Shown here: in pieces, positions 21,306 to 33,096 of the stretch | Position numbering within the stretch: position 1 is the stretch's first letter | Layout of the letters: every line of letters starts with the position of its first letter | Source: Sipunculus nudus | Lineage: Eukaryota > Annelida > Sipuncula > Golfingiida > Sipunculidae | Direction of reading: 5' to 3' | DNA: 64,000 bases | NCBI GenBank assembly: GCA_026874595.1 | Contig: CM049320.1 | Coordinates: 40,794,714-40,858,713, forward strand | Notes under the pieces: generated by a model | Told to the model about the DNA's origin: nothing | The model's input: only the letters and a program-made list of their open reading frames with translations | Database searches by the model: none | Position numbers and translations under genes: made by a program

Positions 21306-22790
21306 TAGCTCAGCTGACTGAAAGTCAACTGAGCTACAGCGATCACTCTCCGTCCGTCGCCTGTCCGTCGTGCCGTGCGTTAACAAGGCACAAATCGTAA
21401 CCGCTGGACCTAGAATCTTCTAACTGATAACCTATATAGGTACATAAAAGACCTCCTCAGAACCATGTTACCTATATACTCCGAGCTATGGGGCTCGAAT
21501 TAACTCCCAGAATAATAAAAAGTTGATACAAAAGCTCCAGTATCTGAATAACAAATGTATTGATCGTTCATATTCTTTCTATGCATACTGAGTATGGAGT
21601 GTTTCATCAGTTTCTACAGACTTGTGGCGCCACCTGTATTTTCCGAAATTTTACGGGTTTTTTTTCCATTTTTGAGACCTTCAAATGAAGCGGTCGTTCG
21701 TTAACAGGGCACCAGACGTAACCGTTGAACCTACAATCTTTTAACTTGAAATCCTGGAAAGATCATGAAAAATCTCCTGGGACACCTGAAATTAGGTCTC
21801 TGTTACAGATATTCCCCGAGATATGGGGCTCATGAATACCCCGTAGAATAATCTTAAAAAAAATTGATACAATAGTATCTGAGTAAATAATGCATTGATC
21901 GGCATGATTATTTGCATGCTTATTGATCATGGAATGTTTCATCAGTTCCTTCAGACTGATGGCGATGCCTGTATTTTTCTCCTTTTTTTTTTTGCAAATT
22001 CTCAAGTGCGTTAATAGGCATAAATCGTTACTGTTTGACGTAGAATCTTTTAATTTGACATCCCAGTAGGTCCATAAAAAATCTCTTTGAAAACCTAAAA
22101 TAAGGTCTCTGTTACCAATATCCCCTGAGCTATGCGGCTTGTAACCCCCCCCCCGAATAATTTAAAATTTGATACAAAAGTTCCAGTATCTGAATTACTA
22201 ATACTTTGATCGCCATGATTCTTTGCATGCATCTTGATCATGGAGAGTTTCCGCAGACTGATGGCGCCACATGTATTTTTTTCTATTTCCATGCATTTTT
22301 CTCATTTTTGAGACCTTTAAATGAAGTTGTCTGGTTGTTAATAGGGCACAAACGTTAACCATAAGACCTAGAAATTTCTAACTTTACATCCAGGGAGGTC
22401 CAAGCAAATCTCCCGAGGAACCTGAAAATAGGTCATAGGTAACCTATATTTTGCGAATTAGGGGAGAAAACATGCTTTTTAAGCACTCAGTAAGTAAGAG
22501 GGGGCACAAGTTGTGTCCATTTGGCATTGAATCCCCATACACGACTTTCAGGGAGGTCCATAAAAATCTCCCTGGAAACCTGAAATAATGTATTGTGACC
22601 TATTTTCCGCAAGCTGTATGGAAGAACATGATTTTAAAACACGTTTAGTCACATGGGCACACATGGTAGCAGCTGGATGTAGGTAAGGTCACTGTAACCT
22701 ATATCTAAAGTCTACTGGCAAAATGCATGATTTTGAGCACTCTGGGAGTTATTTTACCCATTGTTCAAGGCTCCCTGCATTCAGCTGAGC
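21306..22790 (-). mobile_element. Minus-strand tandem-unit element, about four degraded units
   Basis: The capped end is on the left: hairpin 21307-21335 (12 of 13 pairs, loop GAA), then GATCACTCTCCGTCCGTCGC and a Tn/An-rich body. Box equivalents lie near 21624 (GTGGCGCCACCTG), 21960 (ATGGCGATGCCTG) and 22262 (ATGGCGCCACATG), about 336 and 302 bp apart. The landmark AGGTCCATAAAAAATCTC and its variants recur at about 22065, 22393 and 22554. The last spacing is only about 161 bp, so the distal units are truncated. No protein is encoded; open frames such as 21763-22005 and 22095-22292 are repeat-derived. Confidence 0.8.
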
Positions 22791-22799
22791 GCCATGGCT

Positions 22800-24620
22800 G
22801 TAATTAATAAGCCTTATAACCAAAACCCCTATACCGTTTAAAATTCCCAATGATTTTTTTTCCATGATCTCAGTGACACTTAGTGTTTTGGAGCAAGATA
22901 AGATACCCAAATTGGACATATATTTTGCAAGAAACCTCTATATTTTCAATTATACATAGGTTAATATGGAACGGTTTACTACAATAATAAGAAGTATGCA
23001 AAACATATCAAATTAACACATTGCATTATTTCCATGTATCAAATTTTGTGAAAATACTAAAAGATAATGCATATGTTTAATTACTGCCTTGAGCACATCC
23101 ATATATTTCCAAACTTTATTGTCTGTTAATAGGGTGAGAACAAATAAAACTGATCACGGAAACTGAATGTCCCTGCATGGTTAACCTCTAATTTTAAATA
23201 GGTTTTATATCACTGTTGATATCCATCGTTATACATCCCTGAGATGAAGAGATGTCCGTGATATAGATAGTGACTTTCAGAATTAGGATAGAATAGTTAT
23301 CTATATCGTATAGTAATGAAGGTTCTCCTTTTCTGTATATGTATTTTACGCACATTTTTAAATATATATTTATTGAGTAACATTTATTCCATAAAACTTA
23401 CAGATTTTGTATCTATATTATGACATGTTCCTTTCACAAATAGTGAATGGAATTTAATGACGACACGGATATTAACTCATTTTAATATCTAGCAAATGTT
23501 ATACAAATATGATAGCAATAACGTAAATAAAATAAAATAAAATAAAATATGTAATTTATTTAAATGATTTTAACTGAACATGCGTGGTTGTTAATGTTGC
23601 TATTGCATACAAATGGTCTTGTCTTTTTGTTTAATATCCAATCTCTTGGATGGAGATGCAGCAGTGTGAACATGGCAAATTACACGGTAATGGACGAATA
23701 TATAATGCATTTAGCGAATATATTTTAATATGACTGCCCTTGACTAATTTTTTTATCAAGACCGTATCGATGAGTTATTTACAATAAGACAAGTTAATCT
23801 TTTATGTTGCAGTATTGGAATTATGCCGCAAGTTGTATAGAGTTTGATTTAACGGTTTTAATTACTAAGAAATATTACGGCAAACCTTGCCATCTTTTGA
23901 CTCAAGATGGCATTGCCAAAACCTTACCCATAAGATAAAGCGAAGGAAATTACGATTATATCAAAGTTATTGCAATAATTGTATCTTTAATATTTACAGC
24001 ATTTATTTGCCGTTACATTTATTAATATTTCATACATAAATCTGGAAAGCATAGAATCTCCATATCGAAAACAACGAAACTGTTTTAATTACACCCAAAT
24101 GTGAATGTTTTATTGAGGGATATATATACAGGGATTCTTTAAACGTTTTACACAGTCATAGGATAGAAATGATATTTATTTTATGACACGCCACAAGTTG
24201 CAACTTCATTCTGCATTTTCTTGGCTCCGTAAATGACATTTTGACTATAGGTTTAAAACAAAGGGTTTAAAAACATATTAATGTTCTATAAATAATACAT
24301 TTGATAATTAATGACCCCTAAAGCACAAAAAAGATTGCGATACTCGTTTACTATCAGGAAGAACAATTTTTGTAGTCATTTGATATCCATGATAATAGAA
24401 ATTACCTTACCTTACTGCATAAATAAAATGTCACGGCCCGTGTGGCACATACAATTTGTTGTGTGTATACGCATACAGCTCCCGAAATATTTACCATATC
24501 ACTTTTATTTTGCCACAGTTATATTTCGCATGCCACGAATAAGTAAAAAATACATAATTAAAATTGATAACCCTGTTTTTTTTCAAAAGGTTCTGTTAAT
24601 TATTTTTTTTCCAGACTTGA
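22800..24620. other. Unassigned AT-rich sequence
   Basis: No supported gene. It contains an (AAATA)n run at 23525-23549 and a hairpin at 23888-23912 (TGCCATCTT, 7-nt loop, AAGATGGCA, nine perfect pairs). The plus-strand open frame 24311-24652 has no recognisable motif and ends in T-rich sequence. Confidence 0.4.
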
Positions 24621-24631
24621 CAGTCTTTTTG

Positions 24632-25085
24632 AAAGTCGGCCATTTTGTTTGATGGTCATCCATGTTCAATAGTGGGTCGAAAGGAAGTTCTTGAAAAGGA
24701 ACCAATGTTTTATTTATCCTCATAGGTTTTGAGTGGTATACATTACGGCAACTTTCGTTTAAACGATTGATTTTGCCCATAGCATGCTGTTTTAGGGGTT
24801 TCTAAGCCGCCATCTTGGATTTAGGCGCCAAAACAAAAATTCCAAACGGATATCATGGTGGCACCTGCATAATCTATGTTCTTTGAACCACCGTTTACCA
24901 TTTAATGGAGAAAAATTCCAATCAATCCGGTAAAGCTTAAACTTCATCCATTCTATGTATATTTTATATATTTACAAACGCCATTTTGTAATTTTGCGCC
25001 TTAAAATAACTGCCCAGGGCTGACAAGGTGGCATCAACTTTATTCTTGATCTATGGACCACCCTTTACCATTTTATGCAATAAGA
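24632..25085 (+). repeat. Diverged tandem repeat, period about 170 bp
   Basis: GCCATTTTG/GCCATCTTGG starts units near 24639, 24809 and 24977. Two units share GGTGGCACC/GGTGGCATC, then a CTATG-containing segment, GACCACCxTTTACCATTTwATG and an A-rich end (24868-24912 and 25030-25085). The spacing is about 163-170 bp. The first unit is the most eroded. Confidence 0.65.
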
Positions 25086-25239
25086 TTGTAATGCCACATG
25101 TCTGGTATCTCCCTGACTAAGTCGGTTATTTAGTCTGGGTTTATCTAGCTACCTACCTTACTTTCTTCTTCATGCCTTCGGTGACATATGAGGCCATGGA
25201 TCGATGTATCCCATCGATTGCTGTTATGGTTTTCCTAAC

Positions 25240-26134
25240 CTAACCAGGATATTCTTTTTTTTTTTTTAAAGAAAAAAACCACAGGTAACAAACACAAATC
25301 ATACACCATCCATATAGAGATGGATAACAGTTAGAGTTCAGTTATACAGTAACAAAGGATTTAAACAACAGGACATACATAGTTACTAAAGAGAATTAAT
25401 ACATACATGACATTTATAGAAAGCTATTGCTGTCATATAGTTATATGGCTCATTTGAAACTTAACAATTTAAATTTATCATTAGGTAAAAAGGGAGTATA
25501 GTCTTAACTATTTTGAAATAAAACATAATAGATTAGACCATACTCCATAATGTTTACTGAGTTTGCATCGTTTGATTGCTATCGTTTTTCAAATATATAT
25601 ATTTCATTTATGAATGATGTAAAGCCTTGGAGTGTTGTTTTTGTTTTCTTGTAACATCTACAGTTGTAAATATATTTTTTTACAGCTAAGGAAAGCATAT
25701 TCAGCCATGAAAACTCACTTTTCCCAAGAAGAAAATTGCTGCTTGTCAGCTCCAATGCTGGTCTATTGGAGAATTAACTCTGTGTAGCTCCCGAGATCTC
25801 TCTCCGTAATATGACAGTAAAAGGGCATTCCAAGAAAATGTGTTTTAGGGTTTCATCTACTTCATCACAGAAAGTGCATTTACTTGTATCAATAATATGC
25901 AATTTATAAAGGAAAATATTCAAAGTAAGCCTTCTGTGCAATATATTATCTTGAAACATGCGCAGTTTGGAAGATATTGTAGTTTTATACAGCTTAGAAA
26001 ATCATTGATAAACACTTTCTTCTGATGTACTTAAATCAGTTATCCATTTTTGTATTGCTTTTTTTTGGTGCAATTATGTGTTTATCAATAATGTTATTAT
26101 ATATCTGCTTTGCGCTTTTCTAACCAGGAATTTC
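25240..26134 (-). mobile_element. 5'-truncated L1-like retrotransposon with tail and target duplication
   Basis: On the minus strand the insert starts near 26119 in C-terminal ORF2 sequence and ends in a poly(A) tract (plus-strand T run 25254-25267). It is bounded by CTAACCAGGATATTC (25240-25254) and CTAACCAGGAATTTC (26120-26134), a 13/15 direct repeat that I read as an aged target-site duplication. Removing the insert joins TTTTCCTAACC to AGGAATTTCTTTACGGG, restoring what looks like one continuous host repeat. Size, truncation and tail all fit target-primed reverse transcription. Confidence 0.8.
25530..26075 (-). pseudogene. C-terminal part of an L1-like ORF2 protein
   Basis: The minus strand reads KKAIQKWITDLSTSEESVYQ, a TGA stop, then FSKLYKTTISSKLRMFQ and an open stretch 25774-25959 (NILHRRLTLNIFLYKLHI and CTFCDEVDETLKHIFLEC). 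This is the CxxC...HxxxxC zf-RVT-type motif with the typical preceding LxxRxLTxNxFL element of L1-like ORF2 proteins. After a stop and frame change it continues LSLAVKKYIYNCRCYKKTKT and FTSFINEIYIFEKR, the usual final segment. One in-frame stop and one frameshift make it a pseudogene. It would be the end of a protein combining endonuclease and reverse transcriptase, both lost by 5' truncation. Confidence 0.82.
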
Positions 26135-26375
26135 TTTACGGGAAGGGTTGGTTAACATGTTGCCCAACCCTCCTCCTTTTTCCGGGCTTGGGCCCGGCAA
26201 GGCTCACCCTCTAGTTGTATTACCCAGGCGGAGTTCACGGTTTATCTAATTGGGTTAAATTGTGCCAATTAATTTGCACATGCTTTCTTCCAGTCCACAC
26301 ACCTGTCCTGAATAAAAGAATAGCGCCACCATACGAGGTGCATAGAGCCTGACCGCTTTCTGAGGCTTCACTTAT
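26120..26375 (+). repeat. GC-richer host repeat interrupted by the L1-like insert
   Basis: The sequence TTTACGGGAAGGGTTGGTTA, CCCAACCCTCCTCC, GGGCTTGGGCCCGGCAAGG and ACCCAGGCGGAGTTCACGG stands out from its AT-rich surroundings. It appears to continue leftward across the insert into 25140-25239 (GCCTTCGGTGACAT to TTTTCCTAACC). I recall similar text as a dispersed repeat in several invertebrate genomes, possibly SINE-like, but I cannot name the family. No pol III A/B boxes were convincing. Confidence 0.5.
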
Positions 26376-26379
26376 ACGG

Positions 26380-26737
26380 TACAGAATAAACAAAATATTT
26401 AGCGTTGCTGTCCCTGAAGTTTTTTTTGAAAATTAAATAAATCCATGGTTTACTTCAGAATAAAAAATCATATTATCAAATAAAAAATCTATGTTTAAGC
26501 ATTTGAAGCATTTTTCTGTAAAATATTTTGTAGGCCTAAGCTGCAAATATAAATTTTTCAGATCCATCCAACCGTGAAAATTCTCTAGATTTGTTCGTCC
26601 TACGGTTCAGCCATAAACTGAATCTCTGTTTATTTTATTTTTTATTTTAAAAGCACAAGCCACACCTCTAAATGTTTGTTCTTTGTTCAAAATTAAAATT
26701 ATGAAAATATATATGCCTGAACAAGTATGTGTGTGTA

Positions 26738-26773
<36 letters not shown>

Positions 26774-27549
26774 TGGCCGTCAGTCAGATTTCAAATACGT
26801 TATTGAAATAATGTACTTTACTTTGACGTTGAAACGCTATTGAATTTTGATCAAGTAAACAGGTTCACAAAAGGCCCGGAGATTTTTTTCTACAGTGCTG
26901 TATGGGATAAACTTACAGCTGTATCAACTATAAAGAATGACGTAACATAACGTGATCGGGACACAGTGGAGGCCTACTCTTCACTAAGAATTTACAACCA
27001 TTTCAATAGAGATTTATATTTCACTTTTTTTTACATCGGATTATGTTGCTTTTTCAACAAAACGATGCTTGATTTATTTTTGAACTGACACGATTAAGAT
27101 TAAGTGTGGTGAATTCAATTCCCCATTAGTTATGTATACGGTTTGTCTGAGCTAGCCTGAATGTCTAGAAAGGGAGACAAAATAAATGTCAATCAAATAT
27201 GGCTATCTATTAATATTCTGGGAATATATTTACAATTCCGTGCAAAGGTGGGAAACGACGTGACTCGTTCATAGATATGTTTGTGCTCATTATTATTAGC
27301 CCCTATGCCTTTATAAACTTTCAGATATCATAATCCTTTATCAATTATTGTTTTTTATTTATTTTTAATTAATAGTTATCTCTTATCGTTATTACCATAT
27401 ATAATACTTTTTAAATAGCATTACATTGATCAATGTATTACCGGGGTATGGTACAATACCAGCTGGAGACAACTTATAGATACGTGGTGGGTTAATTCTA
27501 AGCATGAGGTTTCGTTATTATTATATACATAAAGTGTCTTATATAGTGT

Positions 27550-27615
<66 letters not shown>

Positions 27616-28950
27616 CTTAGGAAATTAGCCACTTTATCGTGTATGTGCGTTTGTTTGTTCTGATTAACAACTTTGATGACTCAATTCGCGCTACACATAA
27701 GTGGACCTAAATTAAGATTATACAACCTTCTTGAAATATACAATTGACGCACTCTCAGAGGCAGAACACATTTTATTCACAACCTTGTTACGGTGTTTTT
27801 ATTTATATATTAGGCTAAATGTATCATTGATGAAAAAGAAATATTTGTTTTTGTGTTGATCACATGGCGCATTTTCCCTTTATATATATCTGAAAGGGAT
27901 AAATATACTAAAGATATTTCATAAGGTGGATTATAAATAAACCAGGCTATATATTACTCTGTTTTATCTCAAATGAAAAGGAAGCATATGTTTTACATCA
28001 ACTATTTAAGGATTAAGAAATAGAAACTGTTCCATTTATGTTGACCGAGCAGAGTGAACCATAAGCTAAATCTATGGAGGCCACGCAGGATAAAACCTAG
28101 TTAACAACCTGACACGGGACCTTTAATAAAATCACACAGCCGGTTATGTTAAAAGCATAGGAAGGCTCGAACCCATAATGGACTACAGAGGGCTGACCCG
28201 CCATGGACTTCGATTATAATTACCACGGACCCGGGACTGAATAAAGCTACAATGATTTACAGAAACCGTATAACTTCCTTTCAGTTATCTAAGTTAACTT
28301 GGTTGTTATGAAAAACGGCAGGGACTTTTTTCCCCGCCGCTGTTTTGAAAGGACTTCGTTTAGTCTAAAGAAATGCGTTCACTTTTATGAACCGGAGTAT
28401 TTGCAGGAAAACAGAATCGTCCGAGGTTTTGCTTTTACGTGATCGTAGTTCCGCATTCCCTTCGGACAAGGTCACGTGATAGCCAGGTTTTATTACAACA
28501 GTAGCTTACGGCTTCTTGCGTTCGCTGCTGACAGCGGGAAAAAAGATCCAATATTGTTCCATCGCATGACTTAATTATCTGTTTTGTGTTTTCAGGTAAT
28601 GAGAACAATCATTCTTTCAGGTCTCTGACATTGATATTCTTTTCTCTTTATTTTCTAATTTTATTTATTTTTAATGCAGTTTCCTAACCATCATAATCAC
28701 TTTTGGTCCATATTCTTAAAAGTCTCCCTATGCTCTTCCAGTTGAACTCTTCATATTTTTCATAAGTCTTGCGGGAGAAGTTACATTTAAAAGTGTACTT
28801 GGCAATGAGCTTACAACGATTCCATTGTAATATATTAACATTTGTTTCTACTGGTAAGATGTTGGTAATATTTCATAACATATTATGTGCCCTATAAATT
28901 ATGCAGAATGTCTACATTCAATCTCCCCTGTTATGCAAAAATCCGCTAGA
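26380..28950. other. Unassigned sequence with GA and TA microsatellites
   Basis: (GA)n at 26738-26774 and (TA)n at 27552-27610. No coding region or array otherwise. The part from 28060 to 28560 is somewhat richer in G+C, but its frames are closed on both strands. Confidence 0.45.
27552..27610. repeat. (TA)n microsatellite
   Basis: Uninterrupted TA dinucleotides for about 58 bp. Other long (TA)n loci are 29432-29477, 42790-42838, 51973-52020, 52197-52241, 62250-62298 and 62796-62848. Confidence 0.97.
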
Positions 28951-28954
28951 GGTC

Positions 28955-29085
28955 GTTTCTACTCGAAAAAAATGTGTTCTGTTTGGGCACAATGGGACTG
29001 CCGGGACTACTTTCAAAGTTCATTATCTATATTTATAACATTTTAAGGGAATATCTTCTTTGCGCATTTCATATGCGCATGATTA
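28955..29085 (-). repeat. Dispersed repeat copy (GGCAGTCCCA family)
   Basis: The minus strand contains ATGCGCATATGAAATG, an AT-rich middle, CCCGGCAGTCCCATTGTGCC and CAAACAGAAC. Plus-strand copies lie at 34240-34395 and 51760-51935, with the same order of landmarks. Confidence 0.6.
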
Positions 29086-29429
29086 CAAATCTTACTTATT
29101 CCGAATCTGCGCAGTGTGTCTGTTCTGTTGGCAAGTAAAGTGTGATGACACCAGACAAGCTACAGACCAGAGCGTTGCCATTCCTCGGACAAACATATAT
29201 GTGTGTGCGGAAACAGAATGAAAAGTTGTGTTCCTTTTATATTTTGTCTTTCTGAAAAATCTGACATTAAAAGTAAGGTATGGGCTGCCCCCTAACCTAC
29301 ATATAAACACAAACTTTCAAAAATGAGGAGAGGGACCACGTGTATTCGGTACCCGCCATTTTAAGGAATGAAGATACATTTATAATACAACTACACTCAC
29401 CATGTAGATGCAATAATATACAACAATTA

Positions 29430-29431
<2 letters not shown>

Positions 29432-29477
<46 letters not shown>
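29432..29477. repeat. (TA)n microsatellite
   Basis: Perfect TA run. It produces the IYIYIY peptide in the open frame at 29340-29534, which is therefore not a gene. Confidence 0.97.
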
Positions 29478-29480
<3 letters not shown>

Positions 29481-29550
29481 GTTAAGGTATGTGATGAATC
29501 TGGGTCACGACCGTCGGTTTATATATTTATATAAATACCGGCCCCGCATG

Positions 29551-29594
29551 GTATCCCGCGGATACAGAGGTCCCGGCACAGTATCACGTGATAC
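29551..29594. other. Two adjacent palindromes
   Basis: GTATCCCGCGGATAC (29551-29565, six-base arms around CGC) and GTATCACGTGATAC (29581-29594, perfect 14-bp palindrome with a CACGTG E-box core) sit within 44 bp and share the arms GTATC...GATAC. Confidence 0.7.
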
Positions 29595-32261
29595 AACAGG
29601 TCATTCATGTTTCATACACAGGCGTTCGATTACTTACATTCCCATTGTTTGTTAACGGCCACACTAAAATGTCAATATGTCCTAAGTGTGTTATATGATA
29701 TTAACTTTTATTGTTTATCATAATTTGAGATAAGGTTATAGAGGTACGTATTTCAGTAGACCACAATTGGCTGTATATTCAAGGATTCATTAAATTTATG
29801 GACCTATATTAGCTATAATAGGCATTATCTACAAGCGATTCAAGAAGCGATTAATGATTCAAGGGCCTGTGGGGCGCTAATTCCGCTTGGGGTATGGCTT
29901 GACCATTGATTTAATACAGTGGACTCATATCAGCCCGGCCCTGAGTGTACTAAGTTTTGCAACGCCCCCGAATAAAAAATGACAAGCACCGCGTCGCTGT
30001 GACGTCACTATGCCCCGTGACGCTTACAATAAAGTTGCCTCTGAATCTGTTTGGATGTGGTCACACATGCGTGGCCGTTTAATGAAAGTTTTTAAAAAAA
30101 TATTACGAACCGACTGGTTTGGTTTAGCCTTCGTATTAGCCTAAGGGTAGACATATCATGCCTCGGCCTTACGGACCTTTGGCAGATACCATGGCAATTC
30201 GAAACAAACCGGTTAATAGCATATAAATATCATGAAATTGTTCATTCTCTAAAATGAATTTTCAAATGATTAACATTAATTCATGGGTGCGTAGAGTTTG
30301 ATTGGTTACTCTTCATTATGATGTAAACAAGGACTGAGAGATTTACGAACGTGGTATATCCCTTTAGATGGAATAACAGAGTTCACAGATAATATAACGA
30401 GGAAAATAAAAAAACGATCAACAGACATACAGATGTGGGACTATACTGTATTGACAGAATAATGTTTACAAAGACACCTCATATTCTGAGCTGGTAACAC
30501 GATATCTTAACTAGTGAGAATCAAAGGGCACATTAATATCCCCGCCAAGACAGAGACTATCTACATCAACGCGCTTTCTTTCCTTTTTCAGTCCTTTTGA
30601 CACACCGGAAGTGACTCTTTTGACAAATTCACCAACATGATGTTTTCGAGACAGGAGGAGATGCCAGCCGTCTAATTATGCTGGCTGGTTTTATCGTTGG
30701 CAGGTTGCTAGGGGAGAACTGAGGCGTCAGGTGTAAAATTAGTCCTCAGTAATAACGAGTATGCGTGATCAGTCCTGAGCGGGATGACAGGATTTACAAC
30801 CACTTCTAGTTCTTTGATCAGCGGGAGCCAGACCACCGAAGTACGCCCAGATAATATAATTACTGCTGTGCGGTGGCCCCGTGGCCCAGACAACCGTCCT
30901 GTTTTGTTGCTCTCGGTGGAACATCTTCTCAGATAAGCTTTAAAATAAAAGTGTCTGATGTACTTTGAACATGGTCATGATTTTTATATCACAGTATTGC
31001 CCAACCAGGAGAGTATACGTTCATTCTGGTTTGTAAAACCAGCACTTGACAGTTAGGGGGAGTTTTTGTTGCAATTTTGTCCAAATTATACAAGCACACA
31101 AGTACATACAACTAGACAATTATGTACATTATTTTACTTTTTGAGGTCCTATTCTACAGCCTTTCAGAAAATGTGACTTTCAGAGTGTTCATAGAATAAG
31201 GTTAACGTGAGGTATAACTGAGTTTGTAAAATGATTTCTCCAGGACCTACCTTGATGTCAATAAGATCTTTCTGGGCTTATATTTTGGTCACGATGTGTG
31301 CCCTGCTGACCGGAACAAAAGATATTGAACTAAGCTCGTCTGTAGAATGGGCTTTGAGGCTTGATACCGCCCTACCTGCTCCCTAACAAGACATTTTTGT
31401 TTCTGCAGACTTGTGGATTGTGCAAAACATTGCACCAAATACCAAAAAATTTTATTTTAAAATACATTTGAACAGTATCTGAATCTAGGTATTACAAATT
31501 CTAGTATACCTGATATCCGGTTTCAGGTTTTTTATGGCTCGTGACATATTGTGCCCGTGATTCACCCGCCTACCTGTCAATATTAAATGTGTGGCTACAA
31601 CTTCTGTGTGCATACCGTTAAAAAAACACCAATAATCCGGTTTTAGCCATTCGGAGTTTGAGCAAATACATGGACTATATTTTAGGTTAACTAAATCAGC
31701 TTTTGAGCATACGGGCCTAGATTATTATGCTGGCCATCGTTGCTTTAAAAGGTAAAGTTGTGGTTTTATAGTCTGATATCACCGACGTCAGTCTCATCCG
31801 ACTTTTACACTTTCCCTCCCTGGTCTTCTGGCTTGCTGTTGTTATGTTCTCGCTTACTTTGGGCTAGGATAATACTGTGATTGGCTTTTTGTTCGCGAGG
31901 TTTTTAAATATGCGATTGTAACGTCAGTGTTAATATCGCAAAATAAAAATCTTCTTGAATAATATGTCTTATCTACACAGGTGAACTGTCCTTTACACAT
32001 CAGCATCATTGGCATCACATTCATCCATAAAAGTTAAACGATTGATCTTGTGAATAAAAAAATACGTTTTAAATTATCCACAATCCAGAAACTGTTATCA
32101 TAAATAATGTCAGATCTTTTGTACTCTCTGCCAACAAAGAACTTGATTTTCCATTCCTCAGACTTTATTAAGGTTTTATTCAAATTGAATATAAGATTTT
32201 GGGCGCATATTTTTTAAATAAATATAATAATGGATATACTGAAGATTACTGAATGTTAAAA

Positions 32262-32301
32262 TGGAACCCTCGCGAAACAATGAAAAAGTGAAAATCGCGA
32301 A
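32262..32301 (+). repeat. TCGCGA-rich short repeat
   Basis: CCCTCGCGAAACAATGAAAA followed by AGTGAAAATCGCGAA. The copy at 34537-34577 differs at only a few positions (CAACGAAAAGATG). Confidence 0.75.
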
Positions 32302-33072
32302 CATCTATCCCTGCGATTATAAAAAATCAACTGTATCTGTTTTACATTTGTCTGCCGCCCTTTACCATTACCCTGACAAAGAGAGCACGCCCTTAATTGG
32401 TGTAAAGACGCTGGGAGTCTTAGCACAAACCTAAAACCTAACTCTCAAAAGTTAGGGTCCCTGGCCATCGCTTCACCACGCTCAAAGAACGGACGCAACA
32501 TTCAAACTGAATCCATTCGACTTATGACCAGATCTAAATTATAACTGTTACCGACTTATTCACTCCACGTATTATGACGTTTGAGCATATCTAGAAATTA
32601 TCCCCAAAAGTACATTCAAAATGTCTACCTAAGCAGATGGACCGTGCATTTACCACAGTCACGTCGTCGGAAAGTACAGTCCTGGTTTGCTAATTTATGA
32701 CAGAAAAGTCTATAATACTTCTGATTCTGGGTCGTCGCAAGGGGGATGAGGAACCTTACAAACGTGATCTGACTTTTGTGCTAGCATGATTGGACAGTCT
32801 TAAACTCATTCCAAAAGTTGTTATAGATTCATGATAGACCCCATAAAGAATACATCATTTTAAATCTAGCACAGCGTTCATTCTGATGGTATACATTTCT
32901 TTGCATTTATTTTAACATGATTTGGTAACATTTAAAAAAAATTAATATAAAAAAACTATTTTAAACATCTGGTAACAATAAGCCACTTTTAAGTTGACTA
33001 ATACTAGACAATATGGACGAAAGTGCTCTTTTGGTTTATCCTCTGCTGTGTGTCTTTCTTGTTAAAAAATTA

Positions 33073-33096
33073 AAATTTTGTTTCGAAACAAAATTT
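33073..33096. other. Perfect 24-bp palindrome
   Basis: AAATTTTGTTTC is followed immediately by its reverse complement GAAACAAAATTT, centred on TTCGAA. There is no spacer, so it could extrude only as a cruciform. Confidence 0.9.

Noticed and set aside
30000-30007. CRE-like TGACGTCA site as a promoter element
   Set aside because: A single 8-bp match with no nearby transcript, TATA or initiator context is not evidence of a promoter.
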